Of a stretch of DNA of 64,000 bases, positions 25,012-33,786 are shown piece by piece. Source of the stretch: Pseudomonadota bacterium (GTDB taxonomy: Bacteria > Pseudomonadota > Alphaproteobacteria > Rhizobiales > Devosiaceae); contig JAEWBN010000021.1 of NCBI GenBank assembly GCA_023391095.1, positions 1 through 64,000 of the forward strand. The letters run 5' to 3'. Position 1 is the stretch's first letter; every line of letters starts with the position of its first letter. The notes beneath the pieces are model-generated. The model was not told the DNA's origin. It saw nothing but the letters and a program-made list of their open reading frames with translations, and ran no database searches. Both the position numbers and the translations under genes were made by a program.

Positions 25012-27066
25012 ATGAACGCAATCGCGCGCCTTTTGGGCAATGTGCGCATGACCACGGCCATACTGGTCCTGGTCCTGGCTTCGATCATTGGCTCAATTGC
25101 GGCAATGTCCGCGTCGATCTATTTCAACCTCTACACCCAGTCCCTGGAAGATAGCCGCAACCAGCAGGCGACCAATCTGGGCGTGGCGGCAACCATCCTC
25201 GAGCGGCGCATTTCAGGTTCCGTGCTGACCTGGGGCGAAGACGGCACGATTGCTGCCTTTCAGAGCTGGGCCATTCCGCCCTTCTACGACAGCGAAGTGA
25301 TCGACTCGGTGACGCGCGTGACCCGGCAGGATGCCGCGATCTACGTTCTAGCACCGGCGACGGGTGACTTTGTGGCCAAGACGACCAGCCTGCTGCTGCC
25401 CGATGGCAATCGCGCCGTCGAGATTGCGCTGCCGGCGGACAATGCGGCGTCCCAGCAGCTGATGGAAGGAACGCCCTTCCTCGGGCAGATCGAGCTCAAC
25501 GGCACGACCTATTATGGCGCCATGCAGCCGATCAAGAAGACCAGCGGCGAAGTCATGGGCGCCATCTTCGTGGGCACACCCATGGCGCAGGTCGAAGCGG
25601 CCGCAAATGGCGTGCTGACGCTGATTGCCATGGTCGGCGCTGCGGTGACCATCCTGCTCGGCGTTCTCGGTTTTATCGCCTCGCGGCTGATCACTCGGCC
25701 CATCCCCCGCCTTGCGCAGACCATGGGTGTCATCGCCGAGGGCGATTATGCAGTGGAGGTGCCCTATACCGAACTGGGCAACGAGGTGGGCGGCATGGCC
25801 CGCGCCGTGGAGGTGTTCCGCCAGAATGGCGAGCGGGTCAGCCAGATGACCGAGGCGGAAGCTGCGCGCATCATTGCCGACCAGCAGAACCGCAAGCAGA
25901 TGATGGCTGAACTGCAGGGCGCCTTCGGCGAGGTCGTGGATGCCGCCGTGGCGGGCGATTTTACCCGCCAGGTCACCGCCGAATTTCCCGATCCCGAGCT
26001 CAACGCCCTTGCTGCGAGCGTCAACAATCTGGTGTCCACCTTCAATCGTGGCGTCACCGAAATCGGCGATGTGCTGGGCGCACTGGCCGATACCGATCTC
26101 ACCCAGCGCATGACGGGCGATTATGAAGGCGCCTTTGCGCGGCTCAAGGCCGACACCAATGCCGTCGCCGACAAGCTGACCGAGGTGGTTTCCCAGCTGC
26201 GGCACACATCGGGCTCGCTCAAGGTGGCGACGGGCGAAATCCTTTCGGGTGCCAACGACCTCTCGGAGCGTACCACGCGCCAGGCCGCAACCATCGAAGA
26301 AACGTCGGCAGCGATGGAACAGCTGGCCAGCACCGTGCTGCGCAATGCCGACCGGGCGCGCGAGGCCAGCGTCAATGCCACCCAGGTGGCCCGCACGGCC
26401 GAAGAAGGCGGCGTCGTGATGGACGCGGCCAACCAGGCCATGGAGCGGATCACGACCTCTTCGGCCAAGATATCCAACATCATCGGGCTCATCGACGACA
26501 TCGCCTTCCAGACCAACCTCCTGGCGCTGAACGCCTCGGTGGAAGCGGCGCGCGCCGGGGAAGCCGGCAAGGGCTTTGCCGTTGTGGCCGTGGAAGTGCG
26601 CCGGTTGGCCCAGTCTGCGGCGCAGGCGTCCTCGGACGTCAAGGCCCTGATCGAGCAGAGCGCCGGTGAAGTCAGCTCCGGCTCCAAGCTCGTGGGCGAT
26701 GCTGCCGGTAAGCTCACCTCGATGCTGGCGGCGATCCGCGACAACACCACGGCTCTTGAAGCCATCGCCCGCGACAGCAAGGAACAGGCCTCGGCCATCG
26801 AGGAAGTGAGTGCCGCGGTGCGCACCATGGACGAGATGACCCAGCACAATGCCGCGCTGGTCGAAGAAACCAATGCTGCCATCGAGCAGACCGAGGCGCA
26901 GGCGACCGAGCTTGATCGGATCGTCGAGATCTTCCGCATCGACCAGCCGTCCAGCGCCGCCCGTGGAGAGCCGGTGCGCAACCAGCAAAGCCGGCCACAG
27001 GCCTCGGCGCCGCGCCTGCGCAGTCATGGCAATGCCGCCATTGCCGAAGACTGGGACCAGTTCTAG
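25012..27066 (+). CDS. Methyl-accepting chemotaxis protein, single-Cache type (tandem receptor 2)
   Basis: A 684-residue receptor. TM1 is about 13-37. The periplasmic domain of about 165 residues resembles the Cache_3-Cache_2 fusion fold (TTYYGAMQPIKKTSGEVMG, then IFVGTP). TM2 is about 201-224. HAMP and HAMP-like repeats follow (MGVIAEGDYAVEVPYTELG; DTDLTQRMTGDYEGAF), then the MA domain. It ends DWDQF. ATG at 25012 is preceded by GGGGGAAAC; a TTG five codons upstream is less likely. No terminator with a T run before the next receptor. Confidence 0.95.
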   Translation: MNAIARLLGNVRMTTAILVLVLASIIGSIAAMSASIYFNLYTQSLEDSRNQQATNLGVAATILERRISGSVLTWGEDGTIAAFQSWAIPPFYDSEVIDSVTRVTRQDAAIYVLAPATGDFVAKTTSLLLPDGNRAVEIALPADNAASQQLMEGTPFLGQIELNGTTYYGAMQPIKKTSGEVMGAIFVGTPMAQVEAAANGVLTLIAMVGAAVTILLGVLGFIASRLITRPIPRLAQTMGVIAEGDYAVEVPYTELGNEVGGMARAVEVFRQNGERVSQMTEAEAARIIADQQNRKQMMAELQGAFGEVVDAAVAGDFTRQVTAEFPDPELNALAASVNNLVSTFNRGVTEIGDVLGALADTDLTQRMTGDYEGAFARLKADTNAVADKLTEVVSQLRHTSGSLKVATGEILSGANDLSERTTRQAATIEETSAAMEQLASTVLRNADRAREASVNATQVARTAEEGGVVMDAANQAMERITTSSAKISNIIGLIDDIAFQTNLLALNASVEAARAGEAGKGFAVVAVEVRRLAQSAAQASSDVKALIEQSAGEVSSGSKLVGDAAGKLTSMLAAIRDNTTALEAIARDSKEQASAIEEVSAAVRTMDEMTQHNAALVEETNAAIEQTEAQATELDRIVEIFRIDQPSSAARGEPVRNQQSRPQASAPRLRSHGNAAIAEDWDQF

Positions 27067-27170
27067 GCCGCTACGAGGCGGGGTGCCAAGCTCCCCGCCG
27101 CCACGCTTTACCCGCGTTTATGCCCGGTATGGTGAACTGCTGAGCCATACGCGTCCACAGGAACATTCCG

Positions 27171-29591
27171 GTGAAAATTTCCGATCTCTCCATCCAGCTC
27201 AGGCTGGTCATTGGTGCCGGCCTGCTTTTCTGCGTGGCCATGGGCGGGATCATCGCGGGTGGCCTCTGGCTGATGTATCAGACAGCCGGAAACGAGGCCG
27301 AAGAGCGGGCGAAGGCCCTGCTGGGCCAGTACGGCGCGACTGTCGAACACGAAGTCGGCCGCGTGGTCGCTTCGACGCAGATGCTGGCGGAAGCCATTGC
27401 CGGGGTTCTCGCAGCCGGACCGGTGGATCGTGACCTCCTTGGCCGCATGGTAACCGGCAGCATGGATGCCCAGCCGTCGGTCGTGGGCATGACCCTTGCC
27501 TTTGAGCCCGACGGGCTCGACGGCCGTGACGCTGACTTTGTTGGCCACCCCTATTCGGACGCAAATGGTCGATTTGTGCCCTATTTCACCTGGCACAACG
27601 GCGCCATCGCCGTCGAACAGCTGATCATGACGCCCGAGGCGGGCACTGCAGGCTGGTATGACCTGCCGCTGCGCGAAAACCGCACCGTGCTTGTCCCTCC
27701 CTATTCCTATCCGGTCAACGGCGTGGATACTCTCCTGTCCACGGTCAGCGCCGTCGTCCATCGGGACGGTATGCCGGTCGGTATACTCACCTCCGATCAG
27801 ACCCTGGGCACCATCGCCGACTTCGTGTCTTCGCTGAAACCGTTCGACGTGGGCACGGTGTCCCTGGTCAGCAATGCCAATACGTGGATTGCGAGCCCCG
27901 ATGCCGTTCTCGCCGGCCAGCCTGTTCCGGACGCGCTGTCGGCCGAACTTGCCAGCGGCGCGAACAGCGACGGAGCTGCCCACACGCTTGAAGGGAACGG
28001 GTCCGATTTCGTCGTCGCCCAGACACTGCAATTCCGCGACGTGAATGAGACCTGGACGCTTGTCATGAGCGTTCCGCAGGCCACGATCTATGCCTCTGTG
28101 GATGCCATGCGCAACCTGGCCCTGATGGCCGCCGCCCTTGTCCTGGTTCTGCTGGTTGCAGCCGTCTGGCTGGGTTCGCGCGCCATAACCGGGCCGATCC
28201 GCCGCATGACCGGCGTCATGGGGGTATTGTCGCAAGGCGACTACAGCGCCGATGTGCCCTATCAGAACCGCGGCGACGAGATCGGCGCCATGGCACGGGC
28301 CGTCGAGGTGTTCCGCGAAAACGGCCTCAAGGTCAGCCAGATGTCCGAAGAGGAGCGGGCGGCCTCGCACCGGCGGCGCATCGAACGCACCGACATGATG
28401 GTGGCCCTGCAGGCCGCATTCGGGGAAGTGGTCGATGCGGCCATTGCCGGCGATTTCAGCAAGCGCGTGCATGCCCAGTTCTCCGACCAGGAGCTCAACA
28501 GCCTTGCCGGCAGTGTGAACACCCTGGTGGAAACCGTCGATCGCGGCATTGCCGAAACAGGACAGGTGCTGTCCGCCCTGGCCCAGGCCGACCTCACGCA
28601 TCGGGTTGCCGGTGACTATCAGGGCGCCTTTGCCCGGTTGCGCGACGACACCAATGCCGTGGCGGAGAATCTGAGCGATGTCATGGGGCGCCTGCGGGTC
28701 ACGTCCCGGGCGCTCAAGACCGCTACCAGCGAAATCCTCTCGGGCGCCAACGATCTGTCCGAACGCACGACCAAGCAGGCCGCGACGATCGAGCAGACCT
28801 CGGCGGCTATGGAGCAGCTGGCGACCACGGTCGCCGACAATGCCCGCATGGCCGACGATGCCAATGCCAGGGCCAGCGCCGTGTCGGCCGATGCCGTGCG
28901 CAATGGCGAGGTGATGGATCGCGCCAACGAGGCCATGGACCGCATTACCCAGTCTTCGGGCAAGATTTCCAATATTATCGGCCTCATCGACGACATCGCC
29001 TTCCAGACCAACCTTCTGGCCCTCAATGCTTCGGTGGAAGCGGCGCGCGCCGGGGAAGCCGGCAAGGGTTTCGCCGTGGTCGCGGTGGAAGTGCGGCGCC
29101 TCGCCCAGTCTGCCGCCCAAGCCTCGTCGGAGGTCAAGGCGTTGATCGATGCCAGCGCAACCGAGGTGGCGACCGGCTCCAAGCTGGTTTCCGGAGCGGC
29201 GAGCCAGTTGCGCCAGATGCTCGAGGCCGTCCAGGACAATGCCGGGCTGATGCATGCCATCGCCCAGGCCAGCAAATCGCAGGCTTCCGCCATCGAGGAA
29301 GTGAGCATTGCGGTGCGCACGCTCGACGAGATGACCCAGCACAATGCGGCGCTCGTGGAACAAACCAATGCTGCCATCGAGCAGACCGAGGGCCAGGCCA
29401 GCGAGCTCGACCGCGTGGTGGACCTCTTCACCCTTGAGCCGGGGGCGAAGGTGAGCACAGCACCACCCCGTGTGGGATCCCGCGCCGGCGATGGGCAGGC
29501 GGGTGGCCCAGGCAGCAAACTCGCCGGCGCGGCGCGCACCTATCTTTCGCAGGGCAACGCAGCCCTGTCGGCCGACTGGTCCGAATTCTGA
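27171..29591 (+). CDS. Methyl-accepting chemotaxis protein, dCache type (tandem receptor 3)
   Basis: An 806-residue receptor with a GTG start (27171) preceded by AGGAAC. TM1 is about 11-35. The periplasmic dCache domain shows the typical VVGMTLAFEPDGLDG, VPPYSYPVNG and GILTSDQTLGTIADF strings. TM2 is about 313-337. HAMP repeats and the MA domain follow (tip near 28980-29110). It ends DWSEF. The amino acid- or amine-type ligands common for dCache receptors are possible but not shown. Confidence 0.95.
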   Translation: MKISDLSIQLRLVIGAGLLFCVAMGGIIAGGLWLMYQTAGNEAEERAKALLGQYGATVEHEVGRVVASTQMLAEAIAGVLAAGPVDRDLLGRMVTGSMDAQPSVVGMTLAFEPDGLDGRDADFVGHPYSDANGRFVPYFTWHNGAIAVEQLIMTPEAGTAGWYDLPLRENRTVLVPPYSYPVNGVDTLLSTVSAVVHRDGMPVGILTSDQTLGTIADFVSSLKPFDVGTVSLVSNANTWIASPDAVLAGQPVPDALSAELASGANSDGAAHTLEGNGSDFVVAQTLQFRDVNETWTLVMSVPQATIYASVDAMRNLALMAAALVLVLLVAAVWLGSRAITGPIRRMTGVMGVLSQGDYSADVPYQNRGDEIGAMARAVEVFRENGLKVSQMSEEERAASHRRRIERTDMMVALQAAFGEVVDAAIAGDFSKRVHAQFSDQELNSLAGSVNTLVETVDRGIAETGQVLSALAQADLTHRVAGDYQGAFARLRDDTNAVAENLSDVMGRLRVTSRALKTATSEILSGANDLSERTTKQAATIEQTSAAMEQLATTVADNARMADDANARASAVSADAVRNGEVMDRANEAMDRITQSSGKISNIIGLIDDIAFQTNLLALNASVEAARAGEAGKGFAVVAVEVRRLAQSAAQASSEVKALIDASATEVATGSKLVSGAASQLRQMLEAVQDNAGLMHAIAQASKSQASAIEEVSIAVRTLDEMTQHNAALVEQTNAAIEQTEGQASELDRVVDLFTLEPGAKVSTAPPRVGSRAGDGQAGGPGSKLAGAARTYLSQGNAALSADWSEF

Positions 29592-29726
29592 CCTTTGGCG
29601 CCACTCCCGGTCGCATGGTTTACGACCAATTAAGTCCTCGCGAAGTATTTCTGCGGTGAGGGTACTTGCGTTTGTGGGTCGGGAACCCCGCAAACGGGCC
29701 AGAAGGCCAGGGAAAGAGACGGCAGC

Positions 29727-31742
29727 ATGAAAATCAGGGCCAAAGTATTGGCGGTGGTCGCCCTAATGGGGCTGGCCTCCATTGTTATTGGCGGCATCGC
29801 GGGCTTTATTACGATCGAATACAAGAACCGTATGGATCGCCTCGAGAATTTGGCCGATCGCGCCTATCTGGGCGAAAAGCTCAATCGGTTCGTCACCGCG
29901 GTGGTGATGGAGTCGCGCGGCATCTACGCTTCGGACACGACCGAGACCGCGGCTCCGTTCGCCGAGGGTCTTGTTTCCTATCTCGACCAGATCGATGCCC
30001 TTCTGGCCGAATGGCAGCCGCTGGTGGATGCGGAGGGGCGCGCCGCCTTCGACGCCGTGGTCGCCCGCGCCGCGGAATTCCGCCAGTTCCGGACCGAAAC
30101 GGCGCGTCTGGGCCGCGATGTCGATCCGGCCGAGGCCAATGTCCAGGGCAATAACGACGACAACCGCGCCAATCGGCGAGCCTACCAGGCCGAGATCGAC
30201 GCGGTGGTGAACCGCGATCTCGAGCTCTTTGCCGAGGTCAAGGCCGGCATGACCGCGTTCCAGCAGTCCATGCTGATCCTTCTGGGTGCCGCCGTTGTGC
30301 TGGGTCTTGGGGCAGGGACGGCCGCTGCGGTCTATGTGGGCACCGCCAAGCTGTCGCGGCCTGTCGGCGACCTCACCGAAACCATGCAGGCCCTGGCCGA
30401 TGGCGATCTCGACGCCCACGTCGGCTATCTCGAAAACAAGGACGAGATCGGCGCCATGGCGCGCACTTTGCAGGTCTTCCGCGACAATGCCCGCACCGTT
30501 GCCGCGCTCAGTGCAGAAGAAAAGCAGCGCGCCGGCCTGATTGCCGAACGGGCCGAACGGATGGAAGCCTTCCAGGCCCAGTTCGACCGTGCCGTGGCGG
30601 CGTCGCTCGACGGCGATTTCAGCCAGCGGCTCGACGTCGATCCGAGCGACCCGGACCTGGCGCGCATAGCCGGCAACTTCAACGGTCTGCTCGACGGGGT
30701 TGCGACCGGCCTCAGCGAGGCCGGGACCGTGCTGGCCGCGCTGGCAGAAACCGATCTGACGCAGCGCATGGGCGGCACCCACTATGGTGCATTCCTCGAG
30801 CTTCAGCGCAATATCAACACTGTTGCCGAAACGTTGACCGATGTGGTGACGCGGCTGCGCGCCACCTCGCGCGCGGTCAAGACGGCGACCGGGGAAATCC
30901 TTTCGGGCGCCAACGATCTTTCCGAAAGGACGACCAAGCAGGCCGCCACCATCGAGGAAACCTCGGCCGCCATGGAGCAGCTGGCTTCCACCGTGCTGCA
31001 GAATGCCGACCGCGCCAAGGATGCCAGCGTCAATGCGCAAACCGTCAGCCGCACGGCCGAGGAAGGTGGCCATGTGATGGAACAGGCCACCGAGGCCATG
31101 GAGAAGATCACTACATCCTCAGCGAAAATCTCCAGCATTATCGGCCTGATCGACGACATTGCTTTTCAGACCAATCTGCTGGCGCTCAACGCGTCGGTGG
31201 AAGCTGCGCGCGCCGGAGATGCCGGCAAGGGCTTTGCGGTGGTCGCGGTCGAAGTCCGGCGCCTGGCCCAGAGCGCAGCCAGCGCATCGTCCGACATCAA
31301 GGCACTGATCGAGACATCAGCCGGTGAAGTGAGCATGGGCACGCGGCTTGTGGCGGAAGCCGCCAACAAGCTCGAAGTCATGCTGGAAGCGGTGCGGGGT
31401 AATTCGGCGCTATTGGAAAGCATCGCCCATGACAGCCGCGAACAGGCATCGGCCATCGAAGAGGTCAATGTCGCGGTGCGGCAGATGGACGAAATGACCC
31501 AGCACAATGCCGCGCTGGTGGAAGAAACCAACGCCGCTATCGAACAGACCGAAGCCCAGGCGACCGAACTGGATCGGATCGTTGCGGTGTTCCGCACCAG
31601 CGAGGAAGCCGATCTTGACCGTGATCTGGTTGAGGCCGCCAAGACGGTGCGCAGGCCGCAGGACACCCGCGTGAGACAGGCGGCCGGCGCTTATCTCTCA
31701 TCGGGCAATGCGGCGCTTGCGACCGACTGGTCCGAATTCTAG
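29727..31742 (+). CDS. Methyl-accepting chemotaxis protein with short periplasmic helical domain (tandem receptor 4)
   Basis: A 671-residue receptor. TM1 is about 7-29, TM2 about 180-204. The roughly 150-residue periplasmic part is alpha-helical in character (long runs such as RAAFDAVVARAAEFRQFR), consistent with a four-helix-bundle sensor rather than a Cache. HAMP (MQALADGDLDAHVGYLENKD), HAMP-like repeats and MA domain follow, ending DWSEF. Upstream, TTTACGACCAATTAA (29619-29633) gives TTTA-N7-TTAA, a CtrA-box-like spacing. Confidence 0.94.
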   Translation: MKIRAKVLAVVALMGLASIVIGGIAGFITIEYKNRMDRLENLADRAYLGEKLNRFVTAVVMESRGIYASDTTETAAPFAEGLVSYLDQIDALLAEWQPLVDAEGRAAFDAVVARAAEFRQFRTETARLGRDVDPAEANVQGNNDDNRANRRAYQAEIDAVVNRDLELFAEVKAGMTAFQQSMLILLGAAVVLGLGAGTAAAVYVGTAKLSRPVGDLTETMQALADGDLDAHVGYLENKDEIGAMARTLQVFRDNARTVAALSAEEKQRAGLIAERAERMEAFQAQFDRAVAASLDGDFSQRLDVDPSDPDLARIAGNFNGLLDGVATGLSEAGTVLAALAETDLTQRMGGTHYGAFLELQRNINTVAETLTDVVTRLRATSRAVKTATGEILSGANDLSERTTKQAATIEETSAAMEQLASTVLQNADRAKDASVNAQTVSRTAEEGGHVMEQATEAMEKITTSSAKISSIIGLIDDIAFQTNLLALNASVEAARAGDAGKGFAVVAVEVRRLAQSAASASSDIKALIETSAGEVSMGTRLVAEAANKLEVMLEAVRGNSALLESIAHDSREQASAIEEVNVAVRQMDEMTQHNAALVEETNAAIEQTEAQATELDRIVAVFRTSEEADLDRDLVEAAKTVRRPQDTRVRQAAGAYLSSGNAALATDWSEF

Positions 31743-31770
31743 ACGCGCGACAATTGTTATACAGTAATTC

Positions 31771-31800
31771 GGGGCGGCCTAGGGCTGCCCCTTTTCTTTT
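31771..31800 (+). terminator. Rho-independent terminator after tandem receptor 4
   Basis: GGGGCGGCC (31771-31779) pairs with GGCTGCCCC (31783-31791) with one G-U pair, followed by TTTTCTTTT. Confidence 0.88.
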
Positions 31801-31951
31801 GTGCTTATCGGCGGGAACGGCGCCCAATAGCCGCGAAATAGTATTTTAGTTCAAGCGTAGGGGTTTGAAGCCACCACTGCGGCAATTGCTCGTTAACCTC
31901 TGCGGAGCAGCATTTCTCCCGGCGGAACATGAGCCGGACCAGGGGCGGGCA

Positions 31952-33676
31952 ATGGCAAAACTTCCTTTCGTTTCGGACAGGCGGGCAGAGATGCGCCTGG
32001 ATGCGATCAACCGCAGCCAGGCCATTATCGAGTTCAGCCTCGACGGCACAGTGGTCAGCGCCAACGACAATTTCCTTGCCGCCATGGGTTACAGTCTCGA
32101 AGAGGTTGTGGGGCAGCATCATTCCCTGTTCTGCACACCCGACTATGCCGCCAGTGCCGAATATCGCGCGTTCTGGGCGGCGCTTGGTCGGGGCGAATAC
32201 CAGGCGTCGGTGTTCCGCAGGCTCACCAAGGGAGGGCGTGAAATCTGGATTCAGGCCAGCTACAATCCCATCCTCGACAGGGCCGGACGCCCGGTGGGTG
32301 TCATCAAGATTGCAACCGACATCACGGCGCAGGTGCTGGAGGCGGCCGATCATGCAGCGCAGATCGCGGCGATTTCGCGGGTCCAGGCGGTGATTTCGTT
32401 CACCCTTGAGGGTCGGGTGATCGAAGCCAACGACAATTTCCTGGCGACGCTTGGCTATGGGGCGGAAGAAATTATCGGCCAGCACCATTCCCTGTTCTGC
32501 GACCCCAGCTATGCCGCCAGTGCGGATTATGCCGCCTTTTGGGAGCGGCTGCGCGCCGGGCAGTTCGAAGCCGGCGAATTCCGGCGCCTGGGCAAGGGCG
32601 GGCGCGAAGTCTGGATCCAGGCCAGCTACAACCCGGTGCTCGATGCGGAGGGACGGGTGGTGCGCGTCGTCAAGTTCGCAACCGATATCACTGAGCGAAA
32701 GCGCGCCGAAGGCATCATCGAGCAGTTGACGCAAAGCCTGGGGCGCATGGCCGGGGGCGATCTTGGCGGTCGGATCGACCAGGTTTTTACGGGTCAATAC
32801 GAGCAGTTGCGCCTCGCCTTCAATCAATCGCTGGGTCAGCTCGAAGCGATCGTTTCCCGCTTGCGCGAGACGTCGTCGTCGCTGCGCACGGCAACAGTGG
32901 AAATTCTCACCGGCGCCAATGACCTGTCTCAGCGCACTACCCGCCAGGCCGCCGCCATCGAGCAAACGTCCGCCGCCGTGGAACAGCTGGGCAGCAGCGT
33001 CAGCGAAAATGCCAGCCGGGCCATAACTGCCAGCGACAAGGCGCGTCACGTCTCGACCAGCGCCACCGAAGGCGGCGCGGCCATGGACAATGCCACCCGC
33101 GCCATGAGCGCCATCGAGACCTCCTCGGACAAGATTTCCAACATTATCGGGCTGATCGACGACATCGCGTTTCAGACCAACCTCTTGGCGCTCAACGCCT
33201 CGGTCGAAGCGGCGCGGGCGGGAGACGCCGGCAAGGGCTTTGCCGTGGTGGCAGTGGAGGTGCGGCGCCTCGCGCAAAGCGCCGCAGGCGCGTCGGGCGA
33301 GATCAAGCAGTTGATCGAAGCGAGCGCGGCCGAAGTGCGCATGGGCACGCAGTTGGTCAGCCAGGCTGCCGGCAAGCTCGACACGATCCTGGCCGGCGCG
33401 CAGGAAAGCGCCGACCTCATCGATGCCATTGCCCGCGCCAATCGCGAGCAGGCCAATGCCTTGAGCGAAGTGACCGTGGCCATTCGCCAGATGGACGAGA
33501 TGACCCAGCACAATGCCGCCCTGGTCGAGCAGACCAATGCCGCGCTTGAGCAGACCGAGGAGCAGGCGGTGACCCTTGATGGGATTGTCGAGGTCTTCCG
33601 CTCGGGCGCGGGCCAGGCCGGGGAGGGTGCGACAACTAAATTCGTCCCGCGCAGCCGTTCGGCCTACGCGGCGTAA
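31952..33676 (+). CDS. Soluble PAS-PAS methyl-accepting chemotaxis protein (tandem receptor 5)
   Basis: A 574-residue cytoplasmic receptor without membrane helices. Two adjacent PAS domains repeat almost the same blocks (NDNFLAAMGYSLEEVVGQHH and NDNFLATLGYGAEEIIGQHH, each followed by WIQASYNP and ATDIT). Then a HAMP-like linker and the MA domain. It resembles Aer/BdlA/McpY-type energy or redox sensors; cofactor not determinable. It lacks the C-terminal pentapeptide (ends SAYAA). Start at ATG 31952 with AGGGG upstream; 29 upstream open codons are unlike the family. Confidence 0.93.
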   Translation: MAKLPFVSDRRAEMRLDAINRSQAIIEFSLDGTVVSANDNFLAAMGYSLEEVVGQHHSLFCTPDYAASAEYRAFWAALGRGEYQASVFRRLTKGGREIWIQASYNPILDRAGRPVGVIKIATDITAQVLEAADHAAQIAAISRVQAVISFTLEGRVIEANDNFLATLGYGAEEIIGQHHSLFCDPSYAASADYAAFWERLRAGQFEAGEFRRLGKGGREVWIQASYNPVLDAEGRVVRVVKFATDITERKRAEGIIEQLTQSLGRMAGGDLGGRIDQVFTGQYEQLRLAFNQSLGQLEAIVSRLRETSSSLRTATVEILTGANDLSQRTTRQAAAIEQTSAAVEQLGSSVSENASRAITASDKARHVSTSATEGGAAMDNATRAMSAIETSSDKISNIIGLIDDIAFQTNLLALNASVEAARAGDAGKGFAVVAVEVRRLAQSAAGASGEIKQLIEASAAEVRMGTQLVSQAAGKLDTILAGAQESADLIDAIARANREQANALSEVTVAIRQMDEMTQHNAALVEQTNAALEQTEEQAVTLDGIVEVFRSGAGQAGEGATTKFVPRSRSAYAA

Positions 33677-33786
33677 GGAAGCGTTAAGCACGGCAGGAGA
33701 TGAATGGGTCCACGATGATCCAGATCAATCCTGTGCGGCCGTTTCGGGCCCATCTGGTCTGACCGCAACACATTGGTTCGACAACG

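Noticed and set aside
27077..27099. GGCGGGG/CCCCGCC repeat after tandem receptor 2 as a terminator
   Set aside because: Stem is plausible but there is no T run after it on the plus strand; left unannotated.
27108..29693. 861-codon open frame on the minus strand opposite tandem receptor 3
   Set aside because: Antisense shadow of an MCP gene; similar shadows occur opposite every receptor in the array.
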